Origin: SPDF01 sp963812085
Lineage (GTDB): Bacteria; Gemmatimonadota; Gemmatimonadetes; Gemmatimonadales; GWC2-71-9
DNA: 64,000 nucleotides
Assembly: GCA_963812085.1 (NCBI GenBank)
Contig: CAWETL010000003.1
Coordinates: forward strand, 310,001-374,000
Reading direction: 5' to 3'
Each line of letters starts with the position of its first letter. Position 1 is the first letter of the stretch. The notes below the pieces were generated by a model. It was not told the origin of the DNA. It saw only the letters and a program-made list of their open reading frames with translations, and did not search any database. Shown here in pieces: positions 8,188 through 15,634 of the stretch. The position numbers and the translations under genes are program-made.

Positions 8188-8439
8188 ATGGTCACTCTGC
8201 ACCACAAGCGTCTGGTCCTGGAGCGCTACGGCGCCTCCACCTACGCCAAGGTCTTCCTGCCCGCCGGCAGCCTGCCACTGGGCAAAAGCGTTCCCGTGAC
8301 CATCGAGGTGGCCGGCCGCCGGTTCAAGACCAGGGGCTGGAGCTTCACCGGTGGGGCAGGGGTGACCCTCCCGGACCGGATCGTCGCGGAACTCGGCCTG
8401 CAGCCAGGCCAGATGGTGGATCTCAAGCTGCTCGATTAG
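8188..8439 (+). CDS. DUF1905-like small protein
   Basis: An 83-residue protein. The pattern of a beta strand with KVFLP, then GKSVPVTIEVAGRRFKT, then LPDRIVAELGLQPGQMVDLKL resembles the DUF1905/AbrB-like beta-barrel fold, in which the last segment is the usual xAGLxxGDxVxVxL hairpin. DUF1905 proteins have no firmly assigned function. ATG 8188 is preceded by a GGAGCC stretch. Assignment is by pattern only. Confidence 0.5.
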   Translation: MVTLHHKRLVLERYGASTYAKVFLPAGSLPLGKSVPVTIEVAGRRFKTRGWSFTGGAGVTLPDRIVAELGLQPGQMVDLKLLD

Positions 8440-9156
8440 CACCGGGGCTCTCCACACTCCCACTGCCGTACCCCTCGGTCCCAGGGCCTCCGCGCGTCGG
8501 AATTCCCGCGTTTATGCACCAAATCCGCATGAAATACCCCTCGTAACGACACTGTCACCATTGTATTTTCAACATTTCTATCAACTCCGTAAGTGATGTG
8601 AACAATAACTTTAGGAAATCCACTTAAAGTGGAAACTAGCTCTGATCTCTAGTGCTTTGTCCCACAAGGGGTAATACACGGTTTCGCACGCAATCCACGC
8701 CGCTTGTTGTGGAGATTCTGCACCTTCAACATGGACGTTGATAGCCAGCTTCGCGTCACCGCCGAAGCGCCCGCCGGGGCTGTGGGTATGTGGGAATGAT
8801 GTATTCACATCATCCCCAATTCCGTGGATTCGCCCCAACCAGCTACCGAGCGGCCGGCCGGCCACCGCAGGCGTCCGGAAGGCACTCGATCTCAATGTGG
8901 ATAACCCATGGGACCGGCGTCGGGGTCTCCGGAGCCCAGTTCGGGATGGTCATCCGGGCAGGCCGGCGAAGGGATGGGTCCGAAGGGCCGTCAGTTCGTG
9001 TCCCCCGAAGCGACCCCGGCGCGGAGGGGGCGCGAACTGCCAGGCTCGGAGGACCATCCCAAGCCGGCCCACCGCAGCCGATTCCGGTCCGCGTGACCGC
9101 TTCCCCGCCTCTCCGACTGCCCTTACTATCCCCGCATTCCCCTTGCTGAGGCTTCC
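8440..9156. other. 717-base region with no convincing gene; AT-rich island then GC-rich structured part
   Basis: About 8516-8660 is strikingly AT-rich compared with everything around it and contains the palindrome CCACTT-A-AAGTGG (8620-8632). From about 8790 on composition returns to normal. A hairpin lies at 8792-8817 (GGGAATGATGT / ACATCATCCCC, one mismatch). A 94-codon minus-strand frame (8611-8895, TTG start) spans the island but has no recognisable motif or ribosome-binding site, so I do not call it a gene. 8943-9060 can fold into a long rod. TACTAT at 9124-9129 is the likely -10 for pyk. Confidence 0.5.
8943..9060 (+). ncRNA. Candidate structured RNA: rod-like extended hairpin upstream of pyk
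   Basis: Outer arms GGGATGGTC (8943-8951) and GACCATCCC (9052-9060) pair perfectly over 9 bp. Inside them TCCGA (8979-8983) pairs with TCGGA (9046-9050). A 14-bp helix follows, 8992-9005 with 9026-9039, including two G-U pairs if transcribed on the plus strand. The result is an unbranched rod with internal bulges, the overall shape of 6S RNA, but I cannot match conserved 6S sequence. It could equally be a leader element or an old inverted repeat. Strand is a guess, based on the direction of pyk. Confidence 0.25.
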
Positions 9157-10605
9157 GTGCCCGCTGCCAACATCCGCCGCACCAAGATCGTCGCCACCCT
9201 GGGCCCCGCCTGGGCCGACCCGAGCCGCATGGTCGAGCTGCTCGACGCCGGGGTGAACGTGGTGCGGGTCAACGCCTCCCACGGGACCCCCGACATCCGC
9301 GCCAGGTGGATTCGGGACCTTCAGGAGGTGCAGCGGCACCGGACCGCCCCCGTGGCGATCCTGGTGGACCTCCACGGGCCCCGCATCCGGGTGGGTCAGC
9401 TGAGCGAGCCACGCCAGCTGAACGCCGGGGAAAAGGTCACCTTCGCGCCGGAGGCGGTGGCCGGTGGCGCAGAACTGCCGACGACCTACGCCGAACTCGC
9501 CCGGGACATGCACCCCGGGTCGATGATCCTGCTCGACGACGGCCTCCTGGCGGTCGAGGTGACCGGGATCCGCGGGGACCGGGTGGACGGGGTGGTCCGA
9601 TACGGCGGGCTGCTCCGCGCCAACAAGGGGATGAATCTTCCCGGCGTGGACGTGAGCGCCCCCGCCGTGACCGAGAAGGACCGCGAGGAAGTGGAGCACG
9701 CGGTGGCCCTCGGCGTTGACTATATCGGGGTGTCGTTCGTGCGCCGCCCCGAGGATATCCAGCAGCTCCGCGCCCTGGTGCCGAAGCGGGTCCAGCTGGT
9801 GGCCAAGATCGAGAAGGACACCGCGCTCGCCCACCTCGAGGCCATCATCGACGCCGCCGACGCGGTGATGGTGGCCCGCGGCGACCTCGGCGTCGAGCTG
9901 CCCTTTGAAGAGGTGCCGCTGGTGCAGAAGCGGCTCATCCGCGAGGCCAACCTCCGGGGCAAGCCCGTCATCACCGCCACCCAGATGCTCGAGTCGATGG
10001 TGCACGCCCCGCGCCCCACCCGGGCCGAGGCGTCGGACGTGGCCAACGCCATCCTCGACGGCACCGACGCGGTGATGCTCTCCGCCGAGACCGCGGTCGG
10101 CGAATACGCCATGGAGGCGGTGCAGGCCATGGACCGGATCGCCCGGGAGGTCGAACAGCACCGGAAGGGCCGGAGCGCCGCGTTCGACCTCGCCGTCGGC
10201 CGCCGGAGCGGGGGCGCCAACGACCGCTTTGCGGAGCGGCAGGCCCGCACCGAGGATGCCATCGCCGTCGCCGTGTGCGCCGCCGCCGAGCTCCTCAGCA
10301 CCCGGGTGATCGTCTGCTTCACCTCGAGCGGCTTCACCGCCCGCACCGTGGCCTCCTTCCGGCCCTCGGTGCCGATCGTGGCCGTCACCCCCGAGCCCGA
10401 CACCCACCGGGCGCTGGCGCTCGTCTGGGGTGTCACGCCGGTGCTGGTGGATCACGTGCCCAACTACGAGGCCATGCTGTTCGTGGCGCGGAAGCAGCTC
10501 CTGGCGCAGGGGCTCGTACAGTCGGGGGACCGCGTGGTGGTCACCGCGGGCGTGCCCTTCGACATGCCGGGCACCACCAACCTCCTCAAGATCGAAACCG
10601 TGTAG
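9157..10605 (+). CDS. pyk: Pyruvate kinase, probably K+-independent type
   Basis: A 482-residue glycolytic enzyme converting phosphoenolpyruvate and ADP to pyruvate and ATP. The barrel starts RRTKIVATLGPA. The Mg2+-binding and catalytic KIEKDTALAHLEAII and VARGDLGVELP segments, TQMLESM and SAETAVGEY are all present. The small B domain lies at about residues 70-165 and the C-terminal domain at about 345-482. The usual K+-site motif DTKGPEIRTG is replaced by DLHGPRIRVG: Leu for Thr, Arg where K+-dependent enzymes have Glu. This matches the K+-independent class, which carries Lys there. GTG start, weak GAGG upstream. Confidence 0.96.
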   Translation: MPAANIRRTKIVATLGPAWADPSRMVELLDAGVNVVRVNASHGTPDIRARWIRDLQEVQRHRTAPVAILVDLHGPRIRVGQLSEPRQLNAGEKVTFAPEAVAGGAELPTTYAELARDMHPGSMILLDDGLLAVEVTGIRGDRVDGVVRYGGLLRANKGMNLPGVDVSAPAVTEKDREEVEHAVALGVDYIGVSFVRRPEDIQQLRALVPKRVQLVAKIEKDTALAHLEAIIDAADAVMVARGDLGVELPFEEVPLVQKRLIREANLRGKPVITATQMLESMVHAPRPTRAEASDVANAILDGTDAVMLSAETAVGEYAMEAVQAMDRIAREVEQHRKGRSAAFDLAVGRRSGGANDRFAERQARTEDAIAVAVCAAAELLSTRVIVCFTSSGFTARTVASFRPSVPIVAVTPEPDTHRALALVWGVTPVLVDHVPNYEAMLFVARKQLLAQGLVQSGDRVVVTAGVPFDMPGTTNLLKIETV

Positions 10606-10609
10606 CGCC

Positions 10610-11386
10610 GTGCGCCTCACCTTCCTCGGCACCGGCACTTCGTTCGGCGTGCCGCAGGTGGGCTGCGGCTGCGCCGTCTGCCGGTCCGGCGATCCCCGCG
10701 ACCGCCGGAGCCGCTCGGGCGCGCTCCTCGAGTCCGGGGGGAGCACCCTCCTCATCGACACGCCGCCGGAACTGCGGCTCCAGCTCCTGGCCCGCGGGGT
10801 GACCGACCTCTCCGCCGTGCTCTATACCCACGAGCACGCCGACCACACCGCAGGGATCGACGACCTCCGGATCTTCACGGTGCGCCGCCAGGCCCACCTC
10901 CCGGTGTACGGACCGCCGGAGACGCTCGAGATGCTGACGGCCACCTACCGCTACATCTTCGACCCGGCGGTGACGGTCTTCGAGGGGACCTCCAAGCCGC
11001 ACCTCGTGCCGCACACGCTCGAGCCGGGGGTCGCCACCGAAGTCGCGGGGGTGCCGGTCCTGCCGCTCGCCTTTCCGCACGGCCATCTGCGCGTCTACGG
11101 CTACCGCTTCGGTCCGCTGGCGTACCTGACCGACGTCAAGGACGTCGGCACCGCCGAGCGCGCGGCGCTCCAGGGGCTGGAAGTACTGGTCCTCAACGCG
11201 CTCTGGTGGCGGCCCCATCCGACCCATCTCAGCATCGAGGAGGCGGTGGCCCTCTCGCGCGAACTCGGGGCCAAGCGGACCTTTCTGACTCATCTGACTC
11301 ACGAGACCGCGCACGCGGACCTGGCGGCCCGGCTCCCGGGCGGCGTGGAGCCGGCGTACGACGGCCTGACGGTGGAGGTGTCGTGA
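10610..11386 (+). CDS. Metallo-beta-lactamase fold hydrolase, PhnP-like
   Basis: A 258-residue cytoplasmic hydrolase. It begins RLTFLGTGTSFGVPQVGCGC; the CGCAVCRSGDPRDRRSRSG segment is the extra Cys-rich zinc site of the PhnP/LipB-linked subgroup of MBL phosphodiesterases. The main metal motif is HEHADH and further ligands are seen in FPHGH, YLTDVKD and LTHLTHETAH. PhnP acts on cyclic phosphodiesters; whether this one does is unknown. GTG 10610 is four bases after the pyk stop, and the TGA overlaps the pgi ATG, so pyk, this gene and pgi form one operon. Confidence 0.85.
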   Translation: MRLTFLGTGTSFGVPQVGCGCAVCRSGDPRDRRSRSGALLESGGSTLLIDTPPELRLQLLARGVTDLSAVLYTHEHADHTAGIDDLRIFTVRRQAHLPVYGPPETLEMLTATYRYIFDPAVTVFEGTSKPHLVPHTLEPGVATEVAGVPVLPLAFPHGHLRVYGYRFGPLAYLTDVKDVGTAERAALQGLEVLVLNALWWRPHPTHLSIEEAVALSRELGAKRTFLTHLTHETAHADLAARLPGGVEPAYDGLTVEVS

Positions 11387-12765
11387 TGCGATTTCGCTAT
11401 GGTCGTGTCCTGCAGGACCGCCTCGACGGCGAGCACGGGCTGCCCCGTCGGCGGCTCGACGAACTCGCCCGCCGCTTTCCCGCGGTGCAGGCGGAGGTGC
11501 GCCAGCGCCGCGCCGCGGGGGAGTATGGTTTCTACGGGCTGGCGGCGCAGGAGCGCACCGTGCGCCAGATCGCGGGCTTCGCCGAGGGACTGGGCCAGGC
11601 GTACGATCACGTCCTGCTGCTCGGCATCGGGGGATCGGCGCTCGGGGCCCGCGCGCTCATCAGTGCGCTCCGGCCGCCGGCCTGGAACGAACTGGACGAC
11701 GAAGCAAGGGAGTTCTTTCCCCGCCTGACCGTGCTCGACAACGTGGACCCGACATCGGTGGCGGGGGCGCTCCGGCGGATCGACCCCCGGCGGGTGCTGG
11801 TCAACGTGGTGAGCAAGTCCGGCGGCACGGTGGAGACCCTGGCGCAGTACCTGGTCGTCCGCCGCTGGCTCGACGAGGCGCTCGGGAGCGCCGCCAGCCG
11901 GCACCTGGTGTTCACCACCGCCGCGGAGGGCGGGGAACTGCGGGAGCTGGCGACGCGGGAAGGCATCGCCACCCTGGAGGTGCCGCCGGAGGTCGGGGGC
12001 CGCTTCAGCGTGCTCTCGCCGGTGGGGCTGCTCCCCGCCGCGCTCGTGGGGATCGACATCCAGGCGCTTGTGGCGGGGGCGGCGCGCGCGGTGGCGCGGG
12101 CGGAGTCGGATGTGCTGCTCGACAATCCGGCTGCGCTCTACGCGGCGCTCCACTGGTCGGCCGATACCCAGGCCGGCGCCCGGATTCACGTGCTGATGCC
12201 CTACAGCGACCGGCTTCGCGACCTGGCGGAGTGGTTCCGCCAGCTCTGGGCGGAGAGCCTGGGCAAGCGCGTCGATCGCGACGGCCGAGTGGTCCACGCG
12301 GGCCCGACGCCGGTCGCGTCGGTCGGCGCCACCGACCAGCACTCGCAGGCGCAGCTGTTCATGGAGGGGCCGTTCGACAAGGTCGTCACCTTCGTGACGG
12401 TCGATCGCCCCGGCGACGACGTGGCCGTGCCGATCTCGACCGGGCTGCCCGAGGCGCTGGCGTGTTTGGGCGGGCGCACCCTGGGCGGCCTGCTCCGGAT
12501 CGAGTACGAGGCCACCAGCGCGGCGCTGGCCCGTGCCGGCCGGATGAACTGCACCATCGAGCTGCCCGACCTGGCCCCGGCCACCGTGGGAGAATTGCTG
12601 ATGTTCTTCCAGCTCGCCACCGGCTACGCCGGCGCGTGGTACGGCGTCAACCCGTTCGACCAGCCGGGTGTCGAACTGGCCAAGCGCCTGATGTTCGCCG
12701 CACTGGGCCGGTCGGGGTATGATGCCCCTGTGGAGCAGGCCGAGGATGACTCGGACACCGCCTGA
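11386..12765 (+). CDS. pgi: Glucose-6-phosphate isomerase
   Basis: A 459-residue isomerase interconverting glucose 6-phosphate and fructose 6-phosphate in glycolysis. Sugar-isomerase (SIS) motifs are visible: LGIGGSALGARAL, SKSGGTVETLAQYL for the phosphate, ATDQHSQAQLFMEG, and the late GYAGAWYGVNPFDQPGVELAK. The length fits the shorter bacterial/archaeal-type PGI rather than the 550-residue E. coli form. The ATG at 11386 shares its A with the stop of the preceding hydrolase gene (TGATG). Confidence 0.92.
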   Translation: MRFRYGRVLQDRLDGEHGLPRRRLDELARRFPAVQAEVRQRRAAGEYGFYGLAAQERTVRQIAGFAEGLGQAYDHVLLLGIGGSALGARALISALRPPAWNELDDEAREFFPRLTVLDNVDPTSVAGALRRIDPRRVLVNVVSKSGGTVETLAQYLVVRRWLDEALGSAASRHLVFTTAAEGGELRELATREGIATLEVPPEVGGRFSVLSPVGLLPAALVGIDIQALVAGAARAVARAESDVLLDNPAALYAALHWSADTQAGARIHVLMPYSDRLRDLAEWFRQLWAESLGKRVDRDGRVVHAGPTPVASVGATDQHSQAQLFMEGPFDKVVTFVTVDRPGDDVAVPISTGLPEALACLGGRTLGGLLRIEYEATSAALARAGRMNCTIELPDLAPATVGELLMFFQLATGYAGAWYGVNPFDQPGVELAKRLMFAALGRSGYDAPVEQAEDDSDTA

Positions 12766-12771
12766 TCGCGC

Positions 12772-12801
12772 TTGGCGCGCGGGCGGCCGGCGGTCTAGAT
12801 T
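12772..12801 (+). promoter_or_regulatory. Promoter for the aldolase operon
   Basis: TTGGCG (12772-12777) and TAGATT (12796-12801) are spaced by 18 bases in the gap after pgi. They would start a transcript about 35 bases before the GTG at 12844. A GAGG at 12831-12834 can serve as ribosome-binding site. Confidence 0.4.
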
Positions 12802-12843
12802 TTGCCATCTGGGCCTGTCCCCATTTTATCGAGGACGCGAATC

Positions 12844-14259
12844 GTGACCGATCACGTGCAGCAGGCCGCCCGACTCTTCGGCGGCGCGGTGACCCTGGTG
12901 CCTGGCGGCGTGAAGCTGGCGGATGCGTCGGCGCTGAAGAGTCCGGCCACCGACCGGCTGGTGCGGCAGGCGGTCTTCGGCGGCGATGCGGAGCGGGAGG
13001 CGGCGCGCTGGCTGCTCTGGGAACTCGCCCAGATCACGGGGGCGCGCCCGGCGTCCATCAACGACCTCTACCTGGCGCGGGGACGGGGCGAGTGCGGCGG
13101 CTTCACCGTGCCCGCCATCAACATCCGGATGCTGGCCTACGACTCGGCGCGGGCGGTCTTCCGCGCGGCGCTGGCCGGCAAGGCCGGCGCCATCATCCTC
13201 GAAATTGCGAGGAGCGAGATCGCCTATACCGCCCAGCGGCCTGACGAATATGTGGCGGTGCTCATCGGGGCGGCGCTGCGCGAGGGCTACACCCACCCGC
13301 TGTTCATCCAGGGCGACCACTGCCAGGTCAACGCCAAGAAATACGCCACCGACCCCGAGGGCGAGGTGGGCGAGGTCAAGAAGCTCATCGCCGAAGAGGT
13401 GGCCGCCGGCTTCTACAACATCGACGTGGACACCTCCACCCTGGTGGATCTTTCCCGGCCCACCCTCGAGGAGCAGCAGCGCGACAACTTCGAGCGTTGC
13501 GCCGAGATCACCGCCTTCATCCGGGAGCGGGAGCCGGAGGCTGTCACGGTGTCGGTGGGCGGGGAGATCGGCGAGGTCGGCCACAAGAACAGCACGGTGG
13601 AGGAGCTGCACGCGTTCATGCAGGGCTGCCGCGTCACCCTCGACCGGCTCGGCGTGGTTGAAGGGCTGAGCAAGATCTCGGTGCAGACCGGCACCTCGCA
13701 CGGCGGCGTGGTCCTGCCCGACGGCACGATCGCGGCGGTCAAGCTCGATCTCGAGGCGCTGGCGGCGCTCTCGAAGGCGGCGCGCCAGTCGTACGGGACC
13801 GCGGGCGCGGTGCAGCACGGCGCCAGCACGCTGCCGAGCAACGCCTTCGGGAACTTTCCGAGGGTGGAGGCGTGCGAGATTCACCTCGCCACCAACTTCC
13901 AGAACATCGTGTTCGACCATCCGAAGCTGCCGGCCGAACTCCGGAAGCGGATGTACGCCTGGCTCGACCAGAACGCCCAGGGCGAGCGCAAGGCCGGCGA
14001 CTCCGAGGAGCAGTTCTACTACAAGGCGCGGAAGAAGGCCATCGGCCCGTTCAAGGAGGAGTGCTGGTCGCTGCCGCAGGAGGTGCGCGACGCGATCGCC
14101 GCCGACCTCGAGCGGACCTTCCGCTTCCTCTTCGAGCAGCTGAACGTGAACGGCACCGACGCGGTGGTGGACCGCTTCATCCACGCCCCGGTGCAGCACC
14201 ACGCCTCGCTGGAGAAGGTGCTGGTCTCCGCCGAGGACGACCCCGACGCGGGAGAATAG
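12844..14259 (+). CDS. Class II fructose-bisphosphate aldolase (long form)
   Basis: A 471-residue zinc-dependent aldolase-type TIM barrel. The metal and catalytic segments are FIQGDHCQVN, VSVGGEIGEVGHKN and VQTGTSHGG, and FTVPAINIRML matches the class II substrate loop. It is longer than the 280-360 residue E. coli enzymes because of an N-terminal cap and a C-terminal extension of about 110 residues, as in a subgroup found in several deep-branching phyla. It cleaves or forms fructose 1,6-bisphosphate; tagatose bisphosphate is a possible alternative substrate. GTG start chosen because it follows a GAGG and a good promoter. Confidence 0.8.
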   Translation: MTDHVQQAARLFGGAVTLVPGGVKLADASALKSPATDRLVRQAVFGGDAEREAARWLLWELAQITGARPASINDLYLARGRGECGGFTVPAINIRMLAYDSARAVFRAALAGKAGAIILEIARSEIAYTAQRPDEYVAVLIGAALREGYTHPLFIQGDHCQVNAKKYATDPEGEVGEVKKLIAEEVAAGFYNIDVDTSTLVDLSRPTLEEQQRDNFERCAEITAFIREREPEAVTVSVGGEIGEVGHKNSTVEELHAFMQGCRVTLDRLGVVEGLSKISVQTGTSHGGVVLPDGTIAAVKLDLEALAALSKAARQSYGTAGAVQHGASTLPSNAFGNFPRVEACEIHLATNFQNIVFDHPKLPAELRKRMYAWLDQNAQGERKAGDSEEQFYYKARKKAIGPFKEECWSLPQEVRDAIAADLERTFRFLFEQLNVNGTDAVVDRFIHAPVQHHASLEKVLVSAEDDPDAGE

Positions 14260-14260
14260 C

Positions 14261-14689
14261 ATGGCACGGCATGAGGAGGACGAGATCGTCTACGTCCGCG
14301 AGGGCGGCGGCTCGGGCGTGAAGTGGTTCCTGGCGGGCGTACTGCTGGGCGGCGGGCTCGCGCTCCTCTTCGCCCCGCAGAGCGGCGAGGCCACGCGGCG
14401 AATGCTCAAGCGCCAGGCGCGGGACCTCCGCGACCTCGCCGAGGACGGGGTGGACGAGCTCGGCGATCGCTTCGAGGAGGGCAGGGAGCGCGTGCGGGAG
14501 GAGGTCGACCGGGTCAAGGACACGGTGCGGGACCGCGTGGACGACGTGCGGGGGCGCGCCGCCGACGCGGCGGGCGCGATGCGCGGGGCAGGCCACTCCG
14601 CGCGCGAGGAACTGGAGCGGCGCCTGGCCGACGCCCGGGTCCGCCGCCGCGCGTCGGCGCTGGCGGACGACGAGGAACCGGCCGTCTGA
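14261..14689 (+). CDS. YtxH-domain protein
   Basis: A 142-residue protein with a charged N-terminus, one membrane helix (WFLAGVLLGGGLALLFAP, about residues 26-43), and then a long charged, amphipathic helical region rich in Glu, Arg and Asp, likely coiled coil. The helix followed by FAPQSGEATRRMLK is the hallmark of the YtxH family, found in general-stress and envelope-associated proteins of unknown mechanism. The gene starts one base after the aldolase stop, and its TGA overlaps the proposed CTG start of the next gene. Confidence 0.8.
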   Translation: MARHEEDEIVYVREGGGSGVKWFLAGVLLGGGLALLFAPQSGEATRRMLKRQARDLRDLAEDGVDELGDRFEEGRERVREEVDRVKDTVRDRVDDVRGRAADAAGAMRGAGHSAREELERRLADARVRRRASALADDEEPAV

Positions 14690-15621
14690 GTCCGAACCGG
14701 CTCCGCGGCTGGCATCACTCCTTCCGCGGGTTTCTCGGTCGTGTCCTGCAGGCCGCCGACGAAAATCACGTTCCCTTCCTGGCGAGCGCGCTGACCTTCG
14801 ACGCGCTGCTCGCCGCCATCCCGTTCGTGGTGCTCCTCCTGATCGGCCTCACCCAGGTCGCGCAGCACTGGGCGAACATCGGGGTCGTGGATCTCCCGCG
14901 TTTCTTCGAGGCGTTCCTGCCGCCGCACGACACCACGCCGGGGCAGGATCCCTTCTTCCTCTTCGAAAACGTCCTGGCGCGCATCGCCCAGTCCGGCAGC
15001 CGGCTCTCGCTCTACGCGGTGCCGGCCTTTCTCTGGTTCAGCACCCGCCTCTTCGCCAGCATCCGCACCTCGCTCAACCAGATGTACGACGTGAGCGTGC
15101 GCCCGCCGGTCCGGCGCCACTTCCTGGTCGGCTTCCTGCTCAGCAAGCTGCGCGACGTCATGATGGTCATCCTGACCCTCGGCATCTTCCTGGCCAGCAT
15201 CGCGCTCGCCACGTGGGTGGGGATCGTGCGGGCGCGGGGCGAGGCCGGCGCCCCGTGGCTGGGGATCTTCTTTTCGTCGTTCGGGCGGTGGATTCCGGTG
15301 GTGCTGGGGCTCGCGCTCACCTTGACGCTGTTCTTCATCATCTACAAGTACGCCTCGGTCCGCCGCATGGACTCGGAGGCCGCGCTGGTGGCCTCCGCCT
15401 TCGGCGCCGCCGCGTTCGAGCTCGCCAAGCACCTCTTCTCCGTGTACCTGGCGCGGATGGCGTCGGCCAGTTCGGTGCGGGTGGATTTCCAGCTCACCGC
15501 CGCCACGCTCACGGTGCTCTGGGTCTACTATACGTCGCTGGTGTTCCTGCTCGGCGGGGTCGTCGCGGAAACCTGGCAGCTCCGGACGATGCAGCAGCGG
15601 CAGCGGGCCATCCTCACGTAG
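14686..15621 (+). CDS. YihY/BrkB family inner-membrane protein, non-AUG start
   Basis: About 311 residues with six hydrophobic segments. The opening HVPFLASALTFDALLAAIPF is the family signature (usually xxxLAAALAFYxLLALxPL), and the last helix LTVLWVYYTSLVFLLGGVVA matches the family's WxYYxxxxxLxGAE region. YihY/BrkB was once annotated as RNase BN, which is no longer accepted; the function is unknown. No ATG or GTG lies upstream of the first membrane helix. A CTG at 14686 overlapping the YtxH stop (CTGA) is the most economical start, giving a short 24-residue cytoplasmic lead. Confidence 0.78.
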   Translation: MSPNRLRGWHHSFRGFLGRVLQAADENHVPFLASALTFDALLAAIPFVVLLLIGLTQVAQHWANIGVVDLPRFFEAFLPPHDTTPGQDPFFLFENVLARIAQSGSRLSLYAVPAFLWFSTRLFASIRTSLNQMYDVSVRPPVRRHFLVGFLLSKLRDVMMVILTLGIFLASIALATWVGIVRARGEAGAPWLGIFFSSFGRWIPVVLGLALTLTLFFIIYKYASVRRMDSEAALVASAFGAAAFELAKHLFSVYLARMASASSVRVDFQLTAATLTVLWVYYTSLVFLLGGVVAETWQLRTMQQRQRAILT

Positions 15622-15634
15622 GCGAGGCTCGCCG

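Noticed and set aside
8611..8895. 94-codon minus-strand frame in the AT-rich island
   Set aside because: TTG start, no ribosome-binding site, no recognised motif. Kept as an observation but not called as a gene.
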